From Myxococcota bacterium (GTDB lineage: Bacteria > Myxococcota_A > UBA796 > JAJRTE01): a stretch of DNA of 64,000 nucleotides. The notes under the pieces are model-generated. The model did no database searches and had not been told where the DNA came from. It saw only the letters and a program-made list of their open reading frames with translations. The DNA is taken from assembly GCA_024278455.1 (NCBI GenBank), contig JAJRTE010000306.1, forward strand, positions 1-64,000. The letters run 5' to 3'. Below are positions 48,086 through 57,462 of this stretch, one piece after another; the first letter of the stretch is position 1; each line of letters starts with the position of its first letter. The translations under genes were made by a program, and so were the position numbers.

Positions 48086-50434
48086 ATGATACGCTGGAAA
48101 AAATCCTGTGGCGAAGGAGCAGGTTTGTTGTCGACGCGCCCGACATCCGGCTGCCTGATGACGTGCCGGGTCGGGGTCCTGCTGGTCTTGGGCACCGTTG
48201 TTGCCGGTGCCGGGGCGCCGGGCACCGACCCGGGTGCCGCGGGATCGCCTCGTCGTCCAGCCGTGCGGGTCCCTGGCAGTGCCGAGTTTTCGCCCCTCGA
48301 GAAGCTGGCCGAGTTGAAGAACAATGGCCGCTACGTCTGGCACGGGCTCGAGGCGACCGTGCGGGGCACACGGGTGGTCGTTCACTACCTGCCTGGCGAC
48401 GAAGCGTGGGCCCAGGATGTCCTGCAGACCGCTCTCACCGCGATTCCGATTCTCGAGCGTCTCTCCGGCAGGCCGCTGCAAATCGGCCACGACATCGATT
48501 TCTGGGAGGTGCGCCAGGACGACCTGGGGCTTGCCGGCATCAACGCCCAGGAAGTCGGCATCTTGATCGCTCCCGGGGCTGACGTGGTGGTGCACGAGTT
48601 GGCCCACTTCTGGGTAGGTGCGCACAACCTCTCCGAACACTGGATGGCGGAGGGCCTTGCCGACCTCTATGATCACCTGGTCAAGCTCCAGCTCGCTCAC
48701 CGCGTCTGGCAGCCGCCCAATCTATGGAACCTCGACAGCATGTGTATGTTCGACGGCCCCCTCGCCCTCTGGCAACGCCTCGACACGCTGGACGCAACGG
48801 TGCGGGAGAGGGAGGCCAACCGTTTCTTCTATGGCAAGTCCTTCCTGTTCTGGTATGCATTGCAGCGCGTGTACGGGCCCCACTTCGTCCCTTCCCTGCA
48901 GGCCTGGATCGACGCCGCCGATTCGCCGCGTGATTCGAGCGAACTGCTCGCCTTCCTGGCACGCGTCTCGAGGCCGGGCGCTCCCACCATCTGGGACCTC
49001 TACCCGGGATGGCTCGTCGAGGGTGACTACGCCTACAACGGCCGAACGTACACCCTCGACTGGTACCTGGAAGATGATGACGACGATGGCGTCTGGAACT
49101 TCGAAGAGCTGTTGACGCAGCTTGACCCGGAACGGGCGGATACGGACCGGGACGGCCTCGGCGACGGATGGGAACTCTACACCGGCGGGCGGCCTCGAGT
49201 GCCGGACAAAGCATGGGTACGCGCCGGTGGGACCTGGGTCATGCCGCAGTGGAGCCCGGTATCCACTGGCCGATTCGTGCGAGCCGGCGAATCGATCAGG
49301 GTGACCGCCAGGGGTTTCTGGCGCATGGCGGAACCGTCGCGGGCCTGGTTCGGTCCGGAGGGTCTCGAGTCCGACTCCGGCGGGCAGGAACGGTGGGGCG
49401 AACTCCTCGGCCAGATCGGGTGGGGACCCCGTTCGGGCCGTCTGTACCGGATCGGCAAGAGCAAGACGTTCACCGCCGATCGGGATGGCATCCTGTACCT
49501 GTTCGCTCGAGGCTTTCACAAGCAAGCGGGGGCGGGGGCGGTGCTGGCGCGCGTGGAGGGCGGGACCGCTCTCCCCGTGTATCGGGCCGGCACACGCGAA
49601 CTGCGCAACGGACCGCCGCCCATGGCCGCTGTTCGCGCGGAAGGCATCACCGAAGTAGCATTGAAGGGCAAGCACGTCACGGTCGTGATCCACCCGGAAG
49701 ACCTGGAGCAAATGCCCGCGCCGGACATGACTCTCGCCTACCTCGACAGGGTCTACGAAGCCTACGCCGACATGGTGGGCGACCTTCCGTTCAACGGCCG
49801 GTCCATACTGGTCACCTTCGACGTCACGTTGCCCGACCAGATCCTCGTAACCGGAAATGCCACGGTGCTCACCTTCGGCCTGAGCCACCTGAAAGCTCTG
49901 CTGGGGGCGACCCGGCCGTCCCATGTCACCTGGGGACTCACCTACGGCCTGGCAATCCCGTTCCTGGAATGGCACCGCATGGACACGATACTCGAGGGCA
50001 AGGGACTCTGGGCCATGGCCGAACTGATGGCGACCGAGTTCTACGAGCAGCAAGGCGCGCCGGTGCCGGCCCTGGAACAGGCCAAGGCAAGGCTGCGTTC
50101 GTACAGGTTCGCGGTCCCAGGGTCCGAAGTGTTCGAATCCGACAAGCGCCTGGCCTGGACCTTCTTGAATGCCTTGCGCTGCGACTTCGGATGGGCACCG
50201 TTCCAGGAAATGCTCCAGGGAATGGGCACCTTGGAACAGGGACTACCCCAGGCGCCCATCCTGAGCGACATACCCCTCGAGGATTTCCTGCTGGAATTCG
50301 GACGGTACGCCAGGCTGAACCTCAACGACCGGTTCCACGCCTGGGGCTTCCCCATCACCGGGAGACTTCGCCAGGCGCTCGAGCCGTTCCCTCAGCCAGG
50401 AGACCCGTTCCGTGTGGCCGAAAGACCGCGCTGA
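48086..50434 (+). CDS. Secreted metallopeptidase with active N-module and degenerate C-module
   Basis: Up to 782 residues. The start is uncertain: ATG 48086, TTG 48125 (after GGAG) or ATG 48158 before a signal peptide (GVLLVLGTVVAGAGA). The N-module has a gluzincin zinc site: VVHELAHFWVG (HExxH) and HWMAEGLADLY about 18 residues on (third ligand Glu). DADTDRDGLGDGWE-like acidic residues and a jelly-roll-like domain (RAGESIRVTARGFWRM) follow. The C-module (about 520-780) repeats the pattern but reads WGLTYGLAIPF at the HExxH place, so it is inactive. The second module resembles M60/enhancin-like peptidases. Probably exported. Not linked to neighbours. Confidence 0.65.
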   Translation: MIRWKKSCGEGAGLLSTRPTSGCLMTCRVGVLLVLGTVVAGAGAPGTDPGAAGSPRRPAVRVPGSAEFSPLEKLAELKNNGRYVWHGLEATVRGTRVVVHYLPGDEAWAQDVLQTALTAIPILERLSGRPLQIGHDIDFWEVRQDDLGLAGINAQEVGILIAPGADVVVHELAHFWVGAHNLSEHWMAEGLADLYDHLVKLQLAHRVWQPPNLWNLDSMCMFDGPLALWQRLDTLDATVREREANRFFYGKSFLFWYALQRVYGPHFVPSLQAWIDAADSPRDSSELLAFLARVSRPGAPTIWDLYPGWLVEGDYAYNGRTYTLDWYLEDDDDDGVWNFEELLTQLDPERADTDRDGLGDGWELYTGGRPRVPDKAWVRAGGTWVMPQWSPVSTGRFVRAGESIRVTARGFWRMAEPSRAWFGPEGLESDSGGQERWGELLGQIGWGPRSGRLYRIGKSKTFTADRDGILYLFARGFHKQAGAGAVLARVEGGTALPVYRAGTRELRNGPPPMAAVRAEGITEVALKGKHVTVVIHPEDLEQMPAPDMTLAYLDRVYEAYADMVGDLPFNGRSILVTFDVTLPDQILVTGNATVLTFGLSHLKALLGATRPSHVTWGLTYGLAIPFLEWHRMDTILEGKGLWAMAELMATEFYEQQGAPVPALEQAKARLRSYRFAVPGSEVFESDKRLAWTFLNALRCDFGWAPFQEMLQGMGTLEQGLPQAPILSDIPLEDFLLEFGRYARLNLNDRFHAWGFPITGRLRQALEPFPQPGDPFRVAERPR

Positions 50435-50481
50435 CTGGCCCCGGTGCCCGACCCGACACAACGAGCGGTCGAACAGGGGAG

Positions 50482-50523
50482 AAAAAAAGAGCGGGCTCCA
50501 TCCCGAAGGAAAGAAGCCCGCTC
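50482..50523 (-). terminator. Rho-independent terminator of the initiator tRNA
   Basis: On the minus strand GAGCGGGCT and AGCCCGCTC form a perfect 9-bp stem around a 17-nt loop, followed by seven T. It lies 2 nt after the encoded CCA end of the tRNA. Confidence 0.9.
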
Positions 50524-50525
50524 GC

Positions 50526-50602
50526 TGGTAGCGGGGGCAGGATTTGAACCTACAACCTGCGGGTTATGAGCCCGCCGAGCTACCGGATTGCTCCACCCCG
50601 CG
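50526..50602 (-). tRNA. Initiator tRNA-fMet (anticodon CAT)
   Basis: 77 nt with encoded CCA. The cloverleaf is complete: acceptor CGCGGGG/CCCCGCT, D-arm GGAGCAATCCGGTAGCTC, anticodon loop CTCATAA with stem CGGG/CCCG that carries the three G-C pairs of initiator tRNAs, and TpsiC arm with GTTCAAATC. The first pair is C1-T72, unpaired as in initiator tRNAs. Confidence 0.95.
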
Positions 50603-50908
50603 ATCGAAAACACACCCTATATAGCCGCGGATTTTGCCGCTGTCTACAGAAAACTCGCACCCTGTGCGTTTTTCCCGTAGCTGAACGTGCCTGCTGCCAG
50701 GAAGCCGGGCCGGTTGGACCGAATGCGCCCATGCGTTGCCCGTGCATGCCCGCGCCACGCCGAGAGAAACAAGGCGGTGCTATAACGAATGGACAGTTAC
50801 TTGCCCCGGAGGCCAAAACATGCTATAGTGACTTGGAAGGCGAACAATGACAACAGGTTACATCTGGATCCACGTCAACCGTGGTCCTGTTGGCAAGATG
50901 AGGAAGCG

Positions 50909-53101
50909 ATGGACTACCAACACCATCTCGACAAGGTCGCGATTAGCGCGCAGAGCCACCGCCTCGTGCAGCGTTTGCTCGAGGAGAATCCACAGTTGCA
51001 GGAACTCTTGGAGCGTTCTGCGACGCTCCAGCAGTTTCTGGAAGGCATCCACGGCATGGCGATGGCGCACCTGGCGAGCCATCCCCCGGCGTTGGCCTGG
51101 TACAGGGGAGGAGGAAGCGATGTAGAGTTGTTTCGGGCGCTCCGGTGGACCGACTACGCGGCGATCCGTATCCTGGACTACCTCGAACACGGAGGCAAGG
51201 AGTACGTTGACCTGAACCTGCGCGGCGAAAATGCCGTCACCCATCCGTTCAAGGTGTTGTGGCTCGCCTGCGAGCGGCGCCGGGGTGGAGGTACACCGCC
51301 GTTCTTCGTGGACATGCTCAACCTGTTTCGGCAATTCAACGGAAAAATGGAGCGGCCGGCAATCGACAGGGCGACCGTTGAGAGCTGGATGGACAGGCAC
51401 CCGTCCGGGCTGGATCCGGAGGTGGTGAAGCTCCGGGAGAGGAACCGGCGCCGCATCATCGACATCATCACCGATCGCCTGGACAGAGGGTTGGCCAGCG
51501 ACAGCCGGTACAAGTTCGACGCCGGCCTGAGTCGCGCGGAGAAGAGGGAGCATGTATCCCACTGGTGGAACCAGAGTCTTTTCCACCTGCGGTTCGCGGT
51601 TCGGTCCCCGGAACTCCTCAACGAAATGCTCGACGACTCGCTCGCGCCGGAGACGATGGCCGTCCTGTTCGCCGCCCGGGACGCCGGGATTCCGTTCTTC
51701 GTGAACCCCTACTACCTCTCCCTGCTCAACGTCGAGGAACCGGAGTTCGCGGCCGGGGCGGACCTCGCGATCCGGGACTACGTGCTCTACAGCGAGAAGC
51801 TGGTCGAGGAATTCGGAAACATCGTGGCGTGGGAAAAGGAGGACGCGGTCCGTCCCGGAAAGCCCAATGCGGCAGGATGGCTCCTCCCGCCCTATCACAA
51901 CGTCCACCGCCGCTATCCCGAAGTCGCCATTCTCATCCCGGACTCGACAGGCCGGGCGTGCGGCGGCCTGTGCGCCTCTTGCCAGCGCATGTACGATTTC
52001 CAGAATGGCTACCTCAACTTCGACCTGGACAAACTCAAGGTCAAGCGCACATGGAAAGAGAAGCTGCGGGACTTGATGGCCTACTTCGAGAACGACTCCC
52101 AGCTTCGTGACATCCTCATCACCGGCGGAGACGCCCTGATGAGTTCAGACAGGACCCTCGAGAAACTGCTCGACGCCATCTACCAGATGGCGATCCGCAA
52201 GCAGGAGGCCAACAAAGCGCGCCCGGACGGGGCGAAGTACGCGGAAATGGTGCGCGTCCGGCTCGGCACTCGGCTGCCGATCTACCTTCCCATGCGTATC
52301 ACCCCGTCGCTACAGAGGATTCTCGCCGAGTTCCGGGAGAAGGCGGTCAAGGTGGGTATCCAGCAGTTCGTCATCCAGACCCATTTCGAGTCCGCGATGG
52401 AGGTCACGCCGGAAGCGAAGTTGGCCATCCGCCGCCTGAATTCCGCAGGCTGGATCGTGACCAACCAGTTGGTCTTCACAGCGTCTGCCTCCCGGCGCGG
52501 CCACGCGGCCAAGCTGAGAAAGGTGCTCAACGACGTGGGCGTGCTCCCCTACTACACGTTCACCGTCAAGGGGTACATGGAGAACCACCACAGTTTCGCG
52601 CCCAACGCGCGCTCGGTACAGGAAGCGATGGAAGAAAAGGTCGTCGGCAAGGTCCCGGCCGAACTCCACGACGCCCTTCGGGCCCTGCCTATCCACGCCG
52701 AGCAACTGGTCGGCAACATCCAGTCGATCCGCGAGCGCATCGGGGCGCCGTTTCTGGCAACGGACAGGAACGTCCTCAACCTGCCGGGCGTCGGCAAGAG
52801 TCTGACCTTCCGCGTGATCGGCGTCACCCGGTACGGGCGCCGCATTCTCCTGTTCGACCACGATGCGACGCGCAGGCACAGCCCCATCATTCACAAGATG
52901 GGCAAGGTGGTCATCATCGAGCCCAAGTCGATCGGGGAGTACCTGGATCAACTGGCGACGATGGGCGAAGATCCTGCCGAGTATGAGGGGTTGTGGGGGT
53001 TCTCGTTGGGGCAGACGGAGCCTCGAGCGCCGATCTACGAGTACCCGCCCTATGCGTTCGAGACCACGGAGGAATTCACCAACCTCCAGCTCTCCGACTG
53101 A
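50909..53101 (+). CDS. KamA-family radical SAM protein (lysine 2,3-aminomutase-like)
   Basis: 730 residues; ATG at 50909 has AGGAA upstream. The radical SAM motif is CGGLCASC (Cys351, Cys355, Cys358), the CxxxCxxC form. KamA-type features follow: LITGGDALMSSDRTLEKLLDAI, RLGTRLPIYLPMRITP, QTHFESAMEVTPEAKLAIRRLNSAG, PYYTFTVKGYMENHHSFAPN. True lysine 2,3-aminomutases are about 420 residues, so the N-terminal 330 residues are an extra domain (helical, LRFAVRSPELLNEM...). Enzymes of the family shift amino groups of amino acids by a PLP and radical mechanism; the substrate is unknown. A nitrilase gene follows after 95 nt. Confidence 0.85.
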   Translation: MDYQHHLDKVAISAQSHRLVQRLLEENPQLQELLERSATLQQFLEGIHGMAMAHLASHPPALAWYRGGGSDVELFRALRWTDYAAIRILDYLEHGGKEYVDLNLRGENAVTHPFKVLWLACERRRGGGTPPFFVDMLNLFRQFNGKMERPAIDRATVESWMDRHPSGLDPEVVKLRERNRRRIIDIITDRLDRGLASDSRYKFDAGLSRAEKREHVSHWWNQSLFHLRFAVRSPELLNEMLDDSLAPETMAVLFAARDAGIPFFVNPYYLSLLNVEEPEFAAGADLAIRDYVLYSEKLVEEFGNIVAWEKEDAVRPGKPNAAGWLLPPYHNVHRRYPEVAILIPDSTGRACGGLCASCQRMYDFQNGYLNFDLDKLKVKRTWKEKLRDLMAYFENDSQLRDILITGGDALMSSDRTLEKLLDAIYQMAIRKQEANKARPDGAKYAEMVRVRLGTRLPIYLPMRITPSLQRILAEFREKAVKVGIQQFVIQTHFESAMEVTPEAKLAIRRLNSAGWIVTNQLVFTASASRRGHAAKLRKVLNDVGVLPYYTFTVKGYMENHHSFAPNARSVQEAMEEKVVGKVPAELHDALRALPIHAEQLVGNIQSIRERIGAPFLATDRNVLNLPGVGKSLTFRVIGVTRYGRRILLFDHDATRRHSPIIHKMGKVVIIEPKSIGEYLDQLATMGEDPAEYEGLWGFSLGQTEPRAPIYEYPPYAFETTEEFTNLQLSD

Positions 53102-53196
53102 CACCTCTTCCTCACGGGCTGGCCGGTGATGTGCGCTTCCGGGCTCGACCCTCGGCAGTCTGGTCCAGGTCTGGAAAGCGAGCGGAAAGGGGATCC

Positions 53197-54000
53197 ATGA
53201 GAGTCGCAGGTGTTCAGTTCCACGTGGCGTGGGAAGATCCGGAGGAGAACTTCGCGCGCGTGACCCCGTTCCTGGAAGAGGCCGCCCGCACCGGTGCCGA
53301 ACTCATCGCGCTGCCCGAAATGTTCGCCACCGGGTTCTCGATGAACGTCGAGCGGATCGCCGGGGAGGCGCCGCGCATACACGCCTTTCTCTCGAGAACG
53401 TCCAGACGCCTCGGCGTGACGTTGGTCGGCGGCGTGGTCGAAAAGGAGGAGAGACCCGAGGGCGTCCGCGGCAAGAATCTCGCCGTTGTCTACGGTCCGA
53501 CCGGAGTGCGCGAGGCCACCTACCAGAAGATCCACCCGTTCTCCTACGGACTCGAGCACCGACACTACCTTGGCGGCGACAGGCTGGCGCACCTGGAGGT
53601 CCGTGGTGTCCGCGTGGTTCCTCTCATCTGCTACGATCTGCGGTTCCCGGAGGTGTTCCGGGTTCGCGCTTCTCGGACCGACTTGATAGTGGTCATCGCC
53701 AACTGGCCTGCTGCTCGCCGATTCGCCTGGAGCGCGCTGCTGGTGGCTCGAGCCATCGAGAACCAGGCCTACGTGCTGGGCGTCAACGGGGTGGGGCACA
53801 TCGGGGAGTACGACTGTGCCGGGGATTCCGTACTGCTCGATCCCCTGGGTCAACAGCTCGATGGCGCCCGTAACCGTGAGGGAATCGTGGCCGGCGAGGT
53901 CGATCCTGGCCAGGTGCGGGTGGTGCGGGACCGCTACCCTTTCCTCAAGGACAGGAGGCGAGGCGTGTACCGCAGGCTCGAAGCCGACCTCGAGCCTTGA
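53197..54000 (+). CDS. Nitrilase-superfamily carbon-nitrogen hydrolase (omega-amidase-like)
   Basis: 267 residues. The catalytic triad Glu-Lys-Cys is visible: IALPEMFATGF, TYQKIHPFSYG and ICYDLRFPEVF. The pattern PEMFxTGFS and YxKxHPF are typical of YafV/Nit2 omega-amidases. The ATG at 53197 follows GGAAAGGGG. It may be co-transcribed with the KamA gene. It probably hydrolyses the amide of omega-amido keto acids (2-oxoglutaramate type); substrate is inferred from the family. Confidence 0.85.
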   Translation: MRVAGVQFHVAWEDPEENFARVTPFLEEAARTGAELIALPEMFATGFSMNVERIAGEAPRIHAFLSRTSRRLGVTLVGGVVEKEERPEGVRGKNLAVVYGPTGVREATYQKIHPFSYGLEHRHYLGGDRLAHLEVRGVRVVPLICYDLRFPEVFRVRASRTDLIVVIANWPAARRFAWSALLVARAIENQAYVLGVNGVGHIGEYDCAGDSVLLDPLGQQLDGARNREGIVAGEVDPGQVRVVRDRYPFLKDRRRGVYRRLEADLEP

Positions 54001-54075
54001 CGGGCCCGGACGATTCCGGTCGCGCGGCACCGGGCCAGGCAGATGCCTCATGGTGGGACGGGGGGGGCCGGGGGG

Positions 54076-54471
54076 CTAGGGAACGAGCGGACAACCTCCG
54101 GAACACCAGTCGTCGTAGCAGGAAGGCGTGCAGACGAAATCGCACCCCTCGATCCCGCACGGGTAGCAGCAACTCAGGCCCGGCCCGCAGGTGCCCAGGT
54201 CCCCGCCGCAAAGGTCTCCCTCCTCGAGCGTGCCGCAAACCGGGGAGTCGCAAGGAAAGTCATCGACGACCCCGTTGCAGTCCTGGTCGATACCGTCGCA
54301 TTCGCACGGTTCGTCCTGGTCCGGATGGATGGATGCGTCCGTGTCGTCGCAATCGACGCCGGCAGCGTAGCCATCTCCGTCCGCGTCTTCAGCCGGACAA
54401 CCTCCCGTCATCAACGTTGGGAACGCCACCAAGAGGGCCATCAGTGTGCTCGCGCCGAACAGTTTCATCAT
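54076..54471 (-). CDS. Lipoprotein with MopE-type metal-binding motif
   Basis: About 131 residues from ATG 54471 (54468 is equally possible). A signal peptide with lipobox (STLMALLVAFPTLMTGGC) precedes the MopE-type pattern DADGDGYAAGVDCDDTDASIHP ... CDGIDQDCNGVVDD, a calcium or copper-binding motif common in myxobacterial surface proteins. A cysteine-rich tail with 12 or more Cys follows. Function unknown; probably an envelope protein. Confidence 0.7.
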   Translation of the reverse strand: MMKLFGASTLMALLVAFPTLMTGGCPAEDADGDGYAAGVDCDDTDASIHPDQDEPCECDGIDQDCNGVVDDFPCDSPVCGTLEEGDLCGGDLGTCGPGLSCCYPCGIEGCDFVCTPSCYDDWCSGGCPLVP

Positions 54472-54573
54472 GTCAGAAAACCCCGGTATGCTGCTTGCAG
54501 CGTTGCTCGACAGACCGATCGGGTATCCGACCGGCACCATTCTCCCTGTGAAATGCCGTGAGAGCCTGCCATG

Positions 54574-56109
54574 CTAGGGTTCCTGCGCTTCTGTCGGCCG
54601 GGGCTTCACGGCATAGAATATGAACCCGTACTCCTCTTCATGAAACAACGGCTCGAGCCGGTACCTGCCAATCGTGTGCGGGACCGGCTCGGCGAGGTAG
54701 GGCGCAATGACAGGAGCCTCGGTCCAATCCTCCTTGAACCAGAGGACATACCGCACATCCTCGCGCGCGATCAACCTGGCCAACGCGCCCCGGTCGCCCG
54801 GCGGGATGTCCAGGTCGAACCAGGAGAGGAAGTGCCACTCGTGCGGCCGCCGGTCGATGTAGCAGGCAGGAATGTTGTCGAAAATCAGCGACGTGCCCGG
54901 GGGAACGTGGGCCTCGACCCATTCGGCGAGTTCGACCTGGGGGCGGTACAGCCGTGCACTCATGTTCAACTGGCGAGCGGTCTCCGCGGCGAAAGACCAC
55001 CCGACCGCGGCTGCCATGGCCACGGCGGTCGCCACCGCCCACAGGCGGTGATTCCGGAGCCTGTCCACCACCGCTACCGCCGCGCCGGCAGCGAAGATGA
55101 GCCAGAACGGAATCACGACATAGAGCCACTTCCAATAGAGGTTGTGCCCGGGTTCGTGCTGCCCTACAAACCCGATCGCCAGCCAGAACGCGGTATTGAA
55201 GACCAGGTACAGGAACAACGTGCCACGCGCGGACACCCGGCCCAGGTCCCGGCGATACCGGACCATGGCGCCGAACGCCAGTAGCCAAACGACCACCGAA
55301 AGGTGACGGGGCAGCGTCACGAAGAACAACGCGGCGGCGACCTTGAGCCCGTGCAGGATGAACGGGAGTCGCTCGGTGATCTCCTGTGCCCCTCCCGTCT
55401 CGATATTGACTTCGACGGTTGGCAGGAAGAAGAGGAACGTCCCGTGCACGACCTTGCAGTAGGCGCTCCACCCGGCGACGAAGAGGGTGAAAACCGCCAG
55501 TGGGCCCAGGATGGCGACCCGCGGGGATGTCCGCCCCCCCTTGCGCCGAAGCAGTACGGCGAACGTCACAACCATATTGGTGGCGAGACTGTCGAACCGG
55601 GTGAGAAAGGAAAGGCCCGTGGCTGTCGCGGAGAGGAGATCACGGCGCCGGATCAGGGCCAGGCCTCCGGCGAGCACCAGCGCGGTGAACAAGGGTTCTC
55701 TCAACGACGAGGCGGAGTAGAGCGCCAGTTCGGGCTGGATACACAGGAGCACGCCGGCGAGGACCCCGGCGCGTTGGCCGAACGCTTCTCGAGCCAGGAG
55801 ATACCCGAAGATGACCGCGGCGGTGCCGGAGACCAGGGACACGATGTGCGTGGCAAGAATGGTGTCATCTACGACCGAGAGGACGGCCGCCGACAGGAAA
55901 TAGTACAGTGGGAGGTGCCGCATGTCATAGTCGCGGAAACCCGACTCGAGAACGCCCCGGGCCATCGCGAGGTTGCCGTAGTCGCTTTCTTCCCAGCCGT
56001 AGTAGTAGGGCATGAGGCACAGGCGGAAGGCCAGCGCGATGATGGCCAGCAGGAACGCCGTCCACCAGGTGGTGCGGCCGGTGTTCGAGACCAGTTGCGG
56101 TTGCGGCAT
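54574..56109 (-). CDS. GT39-like membrane glycosyltransferase
   Basis: 511 residues with about ten transmembrane helices. The first periplasmic loop has the acidic GT-C motif (YYGWEESDYGNLAMARG) and later YDMRHLPLYYFLSA. The middle helices (ILATHIVSLVSGTAAVIFGYLLARE, AGVLAGVLLCIQPELALYSASSLREPLFTALVLAGGLAL) match the dolichyl-phosphate-mannose-type glycosyltransferase family. The last 120 residues are a soluble domain. It probably transfers a sugar from a polyprenyl carrier in the periplasm. Acceptor unknown. Confidence 0.75.
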   Translation of the reverse strand: MPQPQLVSNTGRTTWWTAFLLAIIALAFRLCLMPYYYGWEESDYGNLAMARGVLESGFRDYDMRHLPLYYFLSAAVLSVVDDTILATHIVSLVSGTAAVIFGYLLAREAFGQRAGVLAGVLLCIQPELALYSASSLREPLFTALVLAGGLALIRRRDLLSATATGLSFLTRFDSLATNMVVTFAVLLRRKGGRTSPRVAILGPLAVFTLFVAGWSAYCKVVHGTFLFFLPTVEVNIETGGAQEITERLPFILHGLKVAAALFFVTLPRHLSVVVWLLAFGAMVRYRRDLGRVSARGTLFLYLVFNTAFWLAIGFVGQHEPGHNLYWKWLYVVIPFWLIFAAGAAVAVVDRLRNHRLWAVATAVAMAAAVGWSFAAETARQLNMSARLYRPQVELAEWVEAHVPPGTSLIFDNIPACYIDRRPHEWHFLSWFDLDIPPGDRGALARLIAREDVRYVLWFKEDWTEAPVIAPYLAEPVPHTIGRYRLEPLFHEEEYGFIFYAVKPRPTEAQEP

Positions 56110-56545
56110 GACAGGGGCCCTTGATCAACTTCCTCGCCACGGCGACGACACCGGCGCCCGGGCGATGACTCTCGTCCCTCGAGCGACGCGGCTGCGCTCA
56201 TTATAGCGGCTTTCGTGGAGTCGGCGAGGATCGATCGGCGGCGGGTCGGGCTTGATCGGCCATCGTCCGCTCCTCCGACCGCCCGCGAGGGAGGGGCTTT
56301 TCCGGTTGCAAAATCTCCTGCCGAGGTTCAGAGTATTCTCGAAACGGGGGATGTGCACGAGACGGATTCCCGCGGACGGCCGTGAGGCGCTATCGAACCG
56401 GTGCCTCGAGGGTGCAGCGTTCGGCGGATGCGGGAGCCGATGTCCTCGCGGGCGGCGGCCGGGAGCCCGCGCTGGGGGAGGAGTCCAGCGGCGGGACCGG
56501 CGGCGAAACGAGATGGCTTCCGGGAGACGGGTAGGGGGAGAATCC

Positions 56546-57460
56546 ATGCGAGTGGACGAGGGGTTTTTCGACGGGTGCGATGGAACGCGATTGTTCTACC
56601 GGGCAGCGGGAGAAGGTCCCGACATGGTGGCATGCAACGGCATCGGTGTATCCACATTCTTCTGGAAGAGGTGGGAGGCCCACTTCCGCGGGCGGTTTCG
56701 CTTCGTGACATGGGACTACCGGGGTCACGGGCGTTCCGATCCTCCCAAGGACCCCGCTCGCGTGGACATGGAGACCCTGGCCGATGATCTGCACCGGCTT
56801 GCCGCGCACATCGAGATGTCCCGGCCGATCGTGTTCGGCCACAGCATGGGCGTCCAGGTCGCTCTGGAATACTACCGCAGGTACCGGGAACAGGTCGGAG
56901 CGCTGGTGCCGGTACTGGGTTCCTACGGGAAACCGGCCGACACGTTCCTCGATTTCCGGTACAGCCGGCCCGTCTTCGACCTGATGATCAAGGCAGCGAA
57001 GCGCAACCCCAAGGTGGCCTCACACATCCACCGGATGGTGTTCGACCCCCGCTACGCCATCACAGGCTCCGGCATCATCGGCCTGATCGACCGGCTCTAC
57101 TGCCCGGCCGAAGCGATGAGGGACTATTTCACGCACATCAGTTCGCTCGATACGATGATGCTCCTGGCCATGGGCCAACACATGGCAGACCATTCTGCTC
57201 GAGATGTCCTGGGTTCGGTGACTGTGCCGGTGTTGATCGTGGCGGGAGAGAAGGACCTGTTGACCCCCATCCACCTGTCCCTGGAGATGCAACGGTTGAT
57301 TCCCGGGGCAGAGCTTCTCTTCGTGCGCGACGGCACCCACACATCCTTGATCGAACAGCCGTCGGTCATCTTGGCCGGTCTCGATGGGTTCCTGGCTCGA
57401 CACGACCTCGAGCCCGGGACCGCTCAGGCCGAAGACATCGCTGCGAGCGCGCCGGCCTGA
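56546..57460 (+). CDS. Alpha/beta-hydrolase
   Basis: 304 residues from an ATG preceded by AGGGGGAGA. Typical alpha/beta-fold: GEGPDMVACNGIGVSTFFWKRW (oxyanion region), FRFVTWDYRGHGRSDPP, nucleophile elbow VFGHSMGVQ (GxSxG), late Asp in IVAGEKDLLTP and His in VRDGTHTSLIEQ. Catalytic Ser-Asp-His are all present. It probably hydrolyses a small ester or similar. The neighbours do not reveal the substrate. Confidence 0.8.
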   Translation: MRVDEGFFDGCDGTRLFYRAAGEGPDMVACNGIGVSTFFWKRWEAHFRGRFRFVTWDYRGHGRSDPPKDPARVDMETLADDLHRLAAHIEMSRPIVFGHSMGVQVALEYYRRYREQVGALVPVLGSYGKPADTFLDFRYSRPVFDLMIKAAKRNPKVASHIHRMVFDPRYAITGSGIIGLIDRLYCPAEAMRDYFTHISSLDTMMLLAMGQHMADHSARDVLGSVTVPVLIVAGEKDLLTPIHLSLEMQRLIPGAELLFVRDGTHTSLIEQPSVILAGLDGFLARHDLEPGTAQAEDIAASAPA

Positions 57461-57462
57461 AG

